Assembly (NCBI RefSeq): GCF_963576675.1
Contig: NC_088918.1
Coordinates: 47,401,501-47,465,500 of the forward strand
Direction: 5' to 3'
DNA: 64,000 nucleotides
Origin: Euphorbia lathyris
Taxonomy: Eukaryota > Streptophyta > Magnoliopsida > Malpighiales > Euphorbiaceae
This document shows positions 48,440-57,300 of this stretch, in pieces (position 1 is the first letter of the stretch; each line of letters opens with the position of its first letter). The position numbers and the translations under genes were made by a program. The notes below the pieces were generated by a model, which saw only the letters and a program-made list of their open reading frames with translations, ran no database searches and had not been told where the DNA came from.

Positions 48440-48775
48440 GAACGAACTGTAGAAAGAACACCATCCGAATTTAGATTGAGTGATGGATTCATAAGGCTCA
48501 ACTTTTTACAAGAAATTCAAGATGAGTTGATAGTTCATTCTACACTTCATCTAAGATTTCCTCTCTAATTTCCATTTTGAATTGCTCTATTGCATCTTCA
48601 GACATGGAGCTCTTACTCGTAGCAGCTCGGCGCTCCTATAACTTTTTGTTTTCTTCATGGGGCATATCCTACCAACTAGCTATTCACGACCATGAGATGA
48701 TGAGCCTCCGAGTATTCCATCAATATGATCAATGTTTTCCCCGGTAGATGACAACTCTTCAATCCTTCTGTAGAA
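48440..48775 (-). pseudogene. possible remnant of a CACTA accessory/transposase ORF
   Basis: On the minus strand, after a possible splice acceptor at 48766, come RIEELSSTGENIDHIDGIL and, in a shifted frame, SSMSEDAIEQFKMEIREEI, a short charged helix. The arrangement recalls the C-terminal end of plant CACTA accessory (TNP1/TNPA-like) ORFs, but stops and shifts leave little. Function is not claimed. Confidence 0.3.
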
Positions 48776-49430
48776 TTAAAACATAAAAAAATAGAAGATA
48801 ACCAACAAATATTATAGGCACAAGAAAACAATAGATATTGATATCAAACAAGATAAAATAAAGTGCAGACAGTCAAACAAAAAATTCTAATTTAAACAAA
48901 ATGCGGACAATTAAAATAGTGTAGAAAGAAATGAGGTCCTAAGAAGTATGTTTAGATCATCTCATCATTTCTGCTAGTGCAGGCAGTTAAACATTTCTAT
49001 CAAATCATTTTCTCATCATTTTTGCTAAGTCATTTTGTCATCATCTCATCATAACATAATGTACAGTGGTCAAATGTGCTGGCATTGAAGTATAGTTGCC
49101 AATTGTGTAAAGTACAGAGGTTAAATTGCAAAGTCATTTTATGAACATTTTTTGTTACTAGACACCTTAAGGCTGATAGTCACTCAACTTTGTTTATTGT
49201 TTCACTGTAGTCACTAAATATTTGTGGTCATTTCTCACTAAGTGTAGAACATCATACTCATATGTCAAACAGTAATTCACAACATCAAACTCATATGCTC
49301 AAACAGTAATTCACAAGAATAGTTAATTGGTCAATATATTTCATAACCATTTAAATAATATACTGTTTAAAGGAGGGCTCAAGAAGGAAGATATCAAACA
49401 CAATAGAACAATAAGAAAGAGGAGAACTAC

Positions 49431-49548
49431 CTCCTCCAATGCCCTTTTGGTAGAGTGGAAGAAGAAAGTTCACACCGACTAGTTGATATGGCTTTAGAAG
49501 AGGCTGGAAATCTGAATATGCCACTGCACATGCTGGGGTAATATCACT
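49431..49548 (-). pseudogene. captured exon of a SNF2-family remodeler (SMARCAD1/CHR19-like)
   Basis: A 118-bp exon on the minus strand, with acceptor TTTTTGTAG before 49548 and donor GTAGTT after 49431. It reads without stops: SDFQPLLKPYQLVGVNFLLP followed by LYQKGIGG. This is the start of the SNF2 ATPase domain, just before the Walker A motif, which would lie in the next exon and is absent. By family knowledge the wording fits SMARCAD1/ETL1-type remodelers. It is a single exon without its gene inside the CACTA element, so a captured fragment. Confidence 0.75.
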
Positions 49549-49753
49549 CTACAAAAACGAAGGGATTCAATTCAAACTAGACTAATTGACCAGCATAAAA
49601 GGGAAATCTCATATATTATTGGATCATTATAAGCAAGTGAATCAGATACTTATTTAGCAAAGCGAATAACATCACAGGGAACGTCAGCCACAGATCATAG
49701 TTTCATAACTACAGAACAACTATTCTGCAAAGCACGCATCAGACCAGACATAA

Positions 49754-49914
49754 ATACTCTCATTTTGATTCTCTATCGCGCATTTGGCTGTTTATGTGTT
49801 AATTAATTGTAACTCTGTGTGTGTGCCTGTGTGTTTGGGTGTTGGAAATAGCAAAACTGTGGGGAAGATGGCTGTGGCGAGGATAAAGCTACTGAGAAAT
49901 AAAAGACAGGTTGT
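49754..49914 (+). repeat. left arm of the 161-bp inverted repeat (IST1 fragment)
   Basis: Equal in length to 50565-50725 and about 97% identical to its reverse complement (about 4 differences, no gaps). It includes the end of intron 1, the splice acceptor and the start of exon 2 of the IST1-like gene, here on the + strand (KMAVARIKLLRNKRQ). Exon 2 breaks off after 49914. Confidence 0.92.
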
Positions 49915-50494
49915 ATATTTTAGAAACAACTAAATTATAAAATATGCATAGCTGTGCTCAGAGCTTCAGCATTTAAATTTGGGACTGGGTTTTTGGATGC
50001 CTTATATCATTATTCATGTTCTAGAGAATAATAATAAGTCAGCAATTTAGGGGCAATGTGAACAGAAAGCTTAAACAGTCTGATTTTAGCAATTCCTGAC
50101 AAGAGCATAAATGTTGCCACAATTCATTATATGCTCTCATATCCAATTCTGGCATTTCAAAATTCTGCTAAATACACGCCAAATCATTCAAGGATTACTA
50201 CTGCTAGCAAGACATTACAAAATGTAGGTCATATAGAAATTGAAATGCCATTGCCTGTTTATAGTCATCAAAGTTCAGCAAATTGCAACTCACATCCACC
50301 CATTAAATAATAAGTTACATTCAACTGAAAACCATCTACTTTTGTAGTGAAATCTCACAAGAACACAATCATTTCACATTAATCTTATAGAGATCAAGCA
50401 ACCACAATAGACAAAATCCGAACCCCAATTAATTAGACTATAAACAATCCCCAATTCCCATATTTCAATATCATAAGAAGAAAAACATAAGTAC

Positions 50495-50828
50495 CCGAAT
50501 ACGAGCAGTAGCATCTTGACGAGACTCGAGAAGCAAAGCAATATCTCTCCTCATCTGCCTCACAACAACCTGTCTTTTATTTCTCAGTAGCTTTATCCTC
50601 GCCACAGCCATCTTGGCCGCAGTTTTGCTATTTCCAACACCCAAACACACAGGCACACACACAGAGTAACAATTAATTAACACATAAACAGCCAAATGCG
50701 CGATAGAGAATCAAAATGAGAGTATGCTAAGAAATGTACCATTTAGAGGAATTAAAGCCAAGGCCGAAAACGGAAAGAGAGAGTTTCATTAGCTTCTTCC
50801 AGTTAGCGGCAGCACCAGTGACGGCCAT
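50495..50828 (-). pseudogene. captured IST1-like gene fragment, exons 1-2
   Basis: Exon 1 50828-50740 begins MAVTGAAANWKKLMKLSLSV; exon 2 50627-50495 ends LLESRQDATARIR. Both borders are GT-AG, and the join gives FNSSKCKTAAKMAVARIKLL and RQMRRDIALLLE without stops. This is the N-terminal helix part of the IST1/DID2-type ESCRT-III regulator that acts in multivesicular-body sorting. The conserved remainder of the domain is missing: after the exon-2 donor only intron-like sequence follows. The frame is well preserved, so capture was recent or selection was recent in the donor. It may still be transcribed from CACTA or captured promoter sequence. Confidence 0.85.
50565..50725 (-). repeat. right arm of the 161-bp inverted repeat (IST1 fragment)
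   Basis: Inverted partner of 49754-49914, separated by a 650-bp spacer. It lies within intron 1 and exon 2 of the longer IST1-like fragment. Confidence 0.92.
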
Positions 50829-51417
50829 GGCTGCCAAATGTGAGAGGAGAAGAAGAGAGGAGAGGAGTCTAGTAGGCTAATTAAGATGAATTTACAGAGG
50901 GTTATGTTGTTGTCGTTTAGGTGGAGGAGAAGAATAGTCAGTATTTGCGTTAATTAATTGCGTTAATCAGGAAGAAGAGTCTAACTTGGCCTAGGAAGGA
51001 TAGATGTGAAGGTGATTATATTTGCGTTTTCTCCTTTCTTCCCAAATTTTGAGTAGCCTTCGTCCTTTGGCCGTGGTTCCCAAGAGTACTGCATCATTAA
51101 TTAAGAGAAACCCTAACAGGGAAATCCTTGATTCGAAATGGAAGAGAGTGAAGGGATTGCATTCTAGCCATGAACTGAGCATGAGCAATTATAGGGATTC
51201 ACCGAAAAAAGAGTTGAGAAGTGGGCGGCGGTGATGATTTCAGATGGAAGAGAGTGAGGAACAAGGGCTTTTGTGCGAAGAGGAACAATGGGCAATGAAA
51301 GATGGTTTTTGTCTAATGGGTATAGTAAATAATTTTGTTCGATTTTTGGGGAACTGAAATTTTAGGAGGGAACATCAATTGACTATGGCGCCCAAACACA
51401 AAATGTATTAATAGGTC

Positions 51418-51440
51418 TTTTTTTTTTTTTTTTTTTTTTT
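51418..51440. repeat. poly-T tract
   Basis: 23 consecutive T within the CACTA element. Confidence 0.95.
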
Positions 51441-51604
51441 GTTACCCCTTATAAAGAGTTTTTAATTGAAATGAATTATTAAGAGGAATTAAATTAGTAA
51501 AACTTGGTTTTAATTTGAAATTATTCATTAAATTTATCAAAAATTACTCTTATTAAATATTGAAAATGTGCTATTAAAATATTTTTTACTATAATTAAAT
51601 TTTA

Positions 51605-51815
51605 GGGAAAAAGTGTAAAAATATTTTTAACGTTTACAACAAGAAACAATTTTACCTCTAACGTTTAAAATTGTGCAATTTTATCCATAACGTTACTAGC
51701 CAAGAGCAATTGTATCCGTAACGTTGACAAATTGGATCAATTTTAGAAATTTTAGACATTGGGAGTAAAATTGTTCTTGATTATAAATGTTAGGGGCATT
51801 TTTACACTTTATCCC
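51605..51815. mobile_element. 211-bp foldback MITE (MULE-like) inside the CACTA element
   Basis: Ends are inverted: GGGAAAAAGTGTAAAAAT against the complement GGGATAAAGTGTAAAAAT. The inner words about CCTCTAACGTTTAAAATTG are also symmetrical. A 9-bp duplication is nearly exact: TAAATTTTA (51596-51604) and TAAAGTTTA (51816-51824). Non-coding. A related piece lies in intron 5 of the host gene. Confidence 0.8.
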
Positions 51816-53001
51816 TAAAGTTTACTTATTAAAACATCTTTTTATTTTAAATTACTTTTTAAGAAATTAAAACCTCTTTTTATAGTAGTGTACAACTTTT
51901 ATACATTTAGTTATTTATCACATTCATTTATTTACTTTTTAGTAAAAAAACAATTCTCTTTTACTATTACTTTTTGAGAAATACTTTTAGAAAATTAAAT
52001 GGGAGGGAAATTTTGGAGCCTTGAAGAAATCTTAGATTCAAAATTTAGTGAAAATGAAGAGCTAAAATTTTTGAACCAAAAATAACGGGTATGAATTTTT
52101 CGAGCCATAATTTTTTTCTAGTTGTTTATTTTTTGTGGTTGGAATATTTGAACCAAAATAGTAGCCAACTATTAATAACAATTTATTTTCTACTGTGACT
52201 GCCTAAAAAATGTTAGAGAAAAGTATAAAAATAAACCATTTGGTTTGACCGATTTAACAAAGACGGTCCTTATGGTTTAAAGTTTGGAAATAAGGATTTT
52301 GTGCTTTTCGTAATTTGTGGTTAAAAGATATGTGAGGCAACTTTTTTGTCAAAAAATACTTACAGTTTGATTAATTTGCAAAATAAGACCGTATATTTTG
52401 GATAATTTACAAAGTTAGTCTTTTTAATAATGAGAAATGAAATATTAATTTGGTAAGATTATTTAGTTGGAAGTATAAATATTATTTTTTTACCAATTCT
52501 TAATTAATTGGACCAAATTTTTAATATTTAATTAATTGGTATATAATTTATTCTTAAAGTTGTTTTTTTATTGGTTTTTTCTATGACTATCTAAGAAATA
52601 TTATACACTATTTTATACTATTTTTTAGTCAATAAATGCAATTATTTACAAGCTATATATAAAATCCTTAATTAACAAGTGTTAAAATTAAATTTAGTAA
52701 ATTAATTAAGTATATGATTGTATTTTTTACTAAATGCAACGTTGGAATAGTATTTTACATTGTACACCGTTGCTTTTACAAATTATCAATTTACATAAGG
52801 CAACGACGTGTTGTAAATATCATAGTATTGTTGCCTTAGTTCAAATTAAACAATTAAAAGTAAAACAAAGGCAACAATTCATATATAATCGTTGCATTTG
52901 ACTTACACAAACATGATTAATAAAAAATTTAGATAATGCAACGATTTATGGCAACGATTTCTGAAATTTGGTTGCTATAGACATTCTATGGTGTAGTGCC
53001 T

Positions 53002-53845
53002 CTTCGTTTATAACTCCATTAAGAAATGCACTTTTAACATCCATTTGGAACAATTTAAAGTTCATAAAGCTAGCATACACACACAATATGCTTATAGCCT
53101 CTAATCTAGCTACGGGTGCAAAGGTCTCACCATAGTCAATACCTTCCTGTTGACTGTAACCTTGAGCTACAAGTCTGGCTTTGTTCCTGACTACGTTTCC
53201 CTATTCATCTAGCTTATTACAGAATACCCATTTTGTTCCTATGGTCTTCTGATTCTTTGGTTTAGGCACTAAATCCCACACTTCATTCCTCTTGCATTGC
53301 ATTAATCCATAATTCATCGTTCTCAGCTTCTGAGAAGTTTCTCGGTTCGAGGACTGACACGAAGGCTACGTTGCTGAGGTATCTCCTGAGTTGATTTCTG
53401 GTCATCAGGGTGTTCTCATCGGCATCAAGGATGCTTTTCTCAGAGTGTCCTCTTGGAATCTTGATCTCCTTTGGTAGTGTAGTGTCTTCAGGGATAGGTG
53501 TTTCGACATTTTCTGCATGATTATTTTGGTCAGCAAAGATAATTTCAGGTTCATTCTTACCTTTGGTCAGCCCTTGAGGCAGTGACTCAGTGGCTCCATT
53601 TTGGTCAGCGGAAGCTGAGCATGTGTCATCTTCGGCAGGCTGACTTATCTTCCCTACAGGTCAGTTTCATCGAACTCAACATGTACAGACTCTTCTAAAA
53701 CCAGAGTTCGTTTATTAAACACCCTATATGCTTTGTTGTTTGTTGAGTACCCTAGAAAGATAGCTTCATCAGCTTTAGAATCGAACTTAGCAAGGTTGTC
53801 TTTAGTATTTAAAATAAAACATTTGCAACCAAAGGCACGAAAATA
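53002..53845 (-). pseudogene. Sirevirus integrase C-terminus, linker and RT N-terminus, broken
   Basis: Minus strand order: integrase C-terminal part (NTKDNLAKFDSKADEAIFLG, YSTNNKAYRVFNKRTLV), an acidic linker, then the RT start ([60 protein letters not shown]) up to the CACTA border. Stops include a TAG in LDE-stop-GNVV near 53207. A frameshift lies in the linker. Confidence 0.82.
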
Positions 53846-54905
53846 TCAAATATTGGGTTTTCGTCCTTTCCAAAGTTCATAAGGGGTTTTCTTAAGTATA
53901 GGTCTGACTAAAGCCCTATTGAGTATATAGCAAGCTGTGTTGACAGCTTCACTCCAGAAATACTTTGGAAGCCTATTCTCACTCAGCATTGTCCTAGCTA
54001 TTTCAACTAAGGTTCTGTTCTTCCTCTCAACTACCCCATTTTGTTGAGGAGTTCTAGGAGCAGAAAAATTATGGTCAATGCCGCTGACTTCACAGAATTC
54101 ATCAAATTGTTGATTTTTGAATTCTCCACCATTATCACTTCGGATGTGAGCTAATTTTAGGTCTTTGTCATTTTCAAGTTTTCTAATCAGTGTTGAGAAC
54201 ATCTAAAATGCTTCATCTTTGCTACTCAACAGGATGACCCAAGTATACCGAGAAAAGTCATCTACAATGACCAAGGAAAATTTCTTACCACCCAAGCTCA
54301 GAGGCTGGACTGGTCCGAAAAGATCCAAGTGTAGTAACTCTAATGGGCGCTTGGTTGAGACTACATTTTTACTTTGAAAAGACTTTTTGGTTTGTTTACC
54401 TTGCCGACAAGCTTTGCATAATTGATCCTTCTCAAACCTGAGTTTGGGTAATCCCTCAACTAATTGCTTTCTTGCTAATTTGGCTAGGAGGTCCATGCTT
54501 ACATGACCAAGTCTCCTATGCCATAGCCAAGAATTATCTTCCTTTGACACTAAGCATATATTTTTAGAAAACTTCTTTTCTAGGTTTAGCATGAAAACGT
54601 TTTCTACACGAGGGGCAGTTAAAATCAATTCTTTTGTTTTTCCCTCGAGTATCCTACACTCAGTGGCATCAAATACAACCTTTCTACCGCTGTCACACAG
54701 CTGAGCTACGCTCAATAGGTTATATTTAAGACCCCTGACTAGGGAGACTGACTCAATAGTAGGATTACCACCAACGGTACCTGACCCTACTATACCCTTT
54801 TTGTTGTCTCCAAAACTTACATTTCCTCCTCGTTTATGCACAAGTGTGATGAACTAAGTTTCATCACCAGTCATATGCCTCGAGCATGTGATGTCAATGT
54901 ACCAT
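53846..54905 (-). pseudogene. Sirevirus protease end, GAG-preintegrase and integrase core, broken
   Basis: One frame from about 54905 to 53846 with two TAG stops (about 54856 and 54203). The protease site, normally D-S/T-G, reads WYIDITCSRHMTG, so the serine-glycine is replaced. Next come GAG-preintegrase (LWHRRLGHVSMDLLAKLA, LCKACRQGKQ) and integrase core (LHLDLFGPVQP, VDDFSRYTWV, HIRSDNGGEF, and GVVERKNRTLVEIARTML with catalytic E). D-D-E is intact. Confidence 0.88.
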
Positions 54906-55059
54906 AGCTTTGACTTCTCCGCGCACCTTAGGCTCACCTGCAATTGAACTAGTTATCTTTTGGTACCCAATTCTTTTTAGGTCCTTGTTTGTTAGAATTA
55001 ACAGTCCTTGTTTGTTAGAATTAACAGGTGATGTATCATATTTAATTTTGTGACGACAT

Positions 55060-55527
55060 ACATTTATGGTGTAGCCATCTTTCCCACAAAAGTCACAATA
55101 AACTACCCTTTGAGGGTGTTTCCATTTTTGGTCAGCACGATTGTGCTGAGCATGTCAGCATACCTTTGTGGTATGTCCTTTCTTTCCGCAGAAGTCACAT
55201 TGGACATTCTACTGAGTATTCCACCTTTGCTGACTGGTACCTCTTCTTAGCCGATCTATTCAGCTGGTTCTGTACTAATGTGATATCCTTCCTCAGTTTC
55301 TGAGAATCTGATTGGACTTCAGAGACAAACCTATGCATGATTTTTAGATTTTCATCTTGCCTAGTGTTGTCTTGAAGGAGATGTCGAAGGTCATTGAGTT
55401 TAACCTCCTCAATCTCATCACATCGCCTGTTGAGTGCTCTTACTTTCTTATTACACTTTTTGATCAGTGTATAGAGATCACTCAAGGCATTAATCATTTC
55501 ATTTCTGAGCAAGGGTAGAGACATTAT
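55060..55527 (-). pseudogene. Sirevirus gag C-terminal part: coiled coil and two zinc knuckles
   Basis: From 55527: SLPLLRNEMINALSDLYTLI followed by a long heptad-like helix to about 55215 (LQDNTRQDENLKIMHRFVSE). A zinc knuckle CDFCGKKGHTTKVC follows, then a stop, then a second CDFCGKDGYTINVC in which the histidine is tyrosine. In the first part the frame 55195-55548 is open, but its first eight residues are translated from the neighbouring LTR. The N-terminal gag has been lost at the 55528 junction. Confidence 0.8.
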
Positions 55528-56520
55528 TGTTGAAACACCTGTCCACATGATTTTGATTTGACAAAATTATTTAAGTTATTCCATGATTAAGAGGCAATTA
55601 AATTTAAGTGCTTTGATTTAATTGTACTAATATGTTTGTTCAATGTTGAGTATAAGTCTAAATGAAAACAGAATCAAAAAGTAAGACAGGACGAAGTCAG
55701 CATAAGAACATAGCACAAGCTGAGTGAAGTGAACTCAGTATGATAGTAGAAAAGTCATCTTCAGAACAAATAATTAAAGATGAAGCTGACTAAAGAAGTT
55801 GAGTGGAACGCAACTCAGTATCAAAGAAGAGAAGTCTTCCTCTAAACTAATGCTTGCAGATGAAGCTGACCACGGAAGCTGAGTAAGAATATGACTCAGA
55901 AACAAAGAACAAAAGCAACGTCAATAAAGTCAAGCTGAGTGTTCGTCAGGACAGCATGATTGATCCGTTTGCTAAAAGACAAGATCCGACATCTGTCTGC
56001 ACCAATAACAGAAGCCTTGGAATTACACACAGAGTCAATTTCGAGATGCATGGGTCAACTGTCCATCAGCTAAAAGACGAACTGGCACTAGAAGACACAC
56101 CTGCGGGAAGAAGACAAGCCTGACGCCTGCGAAATTCAGACGACAGGATTGGCCTGCAAATCTGAAGCTGACCAGAACAATGTCGCAGGAAAGAGCCATT
56201 TGAATTCAATGGATAGATCCGGATTCAAATGGTTGTGTCTTCAGATTTCAACTATAAAAGGACAAGTTCATTCTTGGATCCTTAGCCGATTGCCAAAATA
56301 CAAAAAGTGAAAAAGAGCATACATACGAAAGCACATTCAAAGAAGAAAAAGATCTTACACCAAATTTCCATTTCTGTGTAAAAGCTAGATTGATTTTGTA
56401 ATCATCTAAAGTGTTCTTCATCTAGAAAGAACAAGTTTGTATCAATTGTGAAATTGAGAGAGTTGTGCTGAGTACTCTGTTTTAAGTACTCAGCGGTAGA
56501 GAAATCTGAGTGTTTGGTTG
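55528..56520 (+). repeat. second Sirevirus LTR, opposite orientation, truncated
   Basis: Starts TGTTGAAACACCTGTCC and follows the first 930-1000 bp of the inverted LTR at 40956-42397. TATA box TATAAAAG at 56253-56260. It ends at 56520, where the gypsy LTR begins, so about 440 bp of its 3' part should lie beyond the window. It is probably the 5' end of another Sirevirus inserted head-on in the gag of the first. Confidence 0.85.
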
Positions 56521-57007
56521 TGATGACACGCGGAGAAATTCTGATTAACTTCCGTCCCTGTGGGGGCGTCGTTGGGTTCGACGGGGGGAAGCTCCGATGC
56601 CAAAGTCAGTAAGGAAGAACAAGAGAGCAAACTGAATTGACAAAGGGTAAGTGAATGTGTACCTTGATAGCCTGAGACATAGGCTATATATAGCTAGAAA
56701 GTTGTAACTTACAGTAACTAGAAAGTCTCCATTAATGTTCCATTAATGGCAGTTACAAGTTACCTTTAAGCCGGCGGTTAGCTAATTGATAGCTCATTAA
56801 TGGTCTTTATGGCCAGGTCGGCCCAGCCATTCTAATGGCGAATGAGTGTTCAAGGAGATTCGCCTCATAGGTTCTCTGGCGGGTCTCTTTTGATGGGACC
56901 TTGGTGATCCAGTGATCCGCCAGTCGGATCTCTTTGGAGGATCAATACGTGGTGTTCTTTAGGTGAATATCCCTCTTGGTCCTCGGGATAATATCTCAAT
57001 GTTATCA
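56521..57007 (-). repeat. 3' LTR of the Tat-like gypsy element
   Basis: 487 bp, TGATAACATTG to CGCGTGTCATCA on the minus strand. TATA-like TATATATAG near 56690. Related to the LTR at 4822-5387. Confidence 0.85.
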
Positions 57008-57021
57008 GAAGCCCCCCCAAA
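57008..57021 (-). promoter_or_regulatory. polypurine tract of the Tat-like element
   Basis: Minus strand TTTGGGGGGGCTTC directly before the LTR start TGATAAC. Confidence 0.85.
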
Positions 57022-57300
57022 GTTCCCTTAAAGTCCTTTAGGGCTTTTGAGCTTTCGCGCGCCGTGATGATTACCTGCATTAATGAGCACTCTGTTCGAT
57101 GCCAATCGCAGAGTGACACGTGTAACGGGCGTACTATCCAAGGAAAGGGAAGACGCCTTCTTCTTCCTTCTCTTTCTCTCTCTTCCCCATTTTGTTTTCA
57201 TTTACCTTTTCGTTGCTCGAAGCTTTTTCTGGGAGTTTCAGAGTTCCTTCAAAGCTTCCGCTTACATGTAAGTTCATCTTTTCTCATTCTATTTTTCTGA

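Larger units (their letters stand above)
47772..52998. mobile_element. CACTA transposon, 5227 bp, carrying host gene fragments
   Basis: Perfect 17-bp terminal inverted repeats CACTACACCATAGAATG and the 3-bp duplication CCT (47769-47771 and 52999-53001). Excising the element restores the Sirevirus RT reading (GVINEEVYVSQPP). Both subterminal regions (47820-48300 and 52740-52980) are packed with short GGCAACGA/TCGTTGC-type words, as expected for transposase binding in CACTA elements. There is no intact transposase gene, only a possible remnant (48440-48775). The middle holds a SNF2-type exon, two IST1-like exons, an inverted IST1 copy and a small MITE. It therefore looks like a non-autonomous gene-capturing element. 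Confidence 0.95.
40956..55527 (-). mobile_element. Sirevirus (Ty1-copia) element, 5' end lost, split by CACTA
   Basis: On the minus strand: gag C-terminal part with two zinc knuckles, protease, integrase, RT/RNase H, a spacer, a long extra ORF in the env position, the polypurine tract AAAATGGGGGAGTTTG and the 3' LTR (40956-42397). The polypurine tract wording and the additional ORF after pol are typical of Sireviruses. Its 5' LTR and gag start are missing because another LTR in the opposite direction begins at 55528. A 5227-bp CACTA element sits in RT. The coding region carries at least five in-frame TAG stops. Confidence 0.9.

Noticed and set aside
50471..50828. Functional IST1 gene
   Set aside because: Only the first two exons are present, the rest of the domain is missing, and the segment lies within CACTA ends with an inverted partial copy.
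40956..56520. One LTR retrotransposon bounded by the LTRs at 40956 and 55528
   Set aside because: The two LTRs are in opposite orientation and no shared target duplication is seen, so they cannot be the pair of one element.
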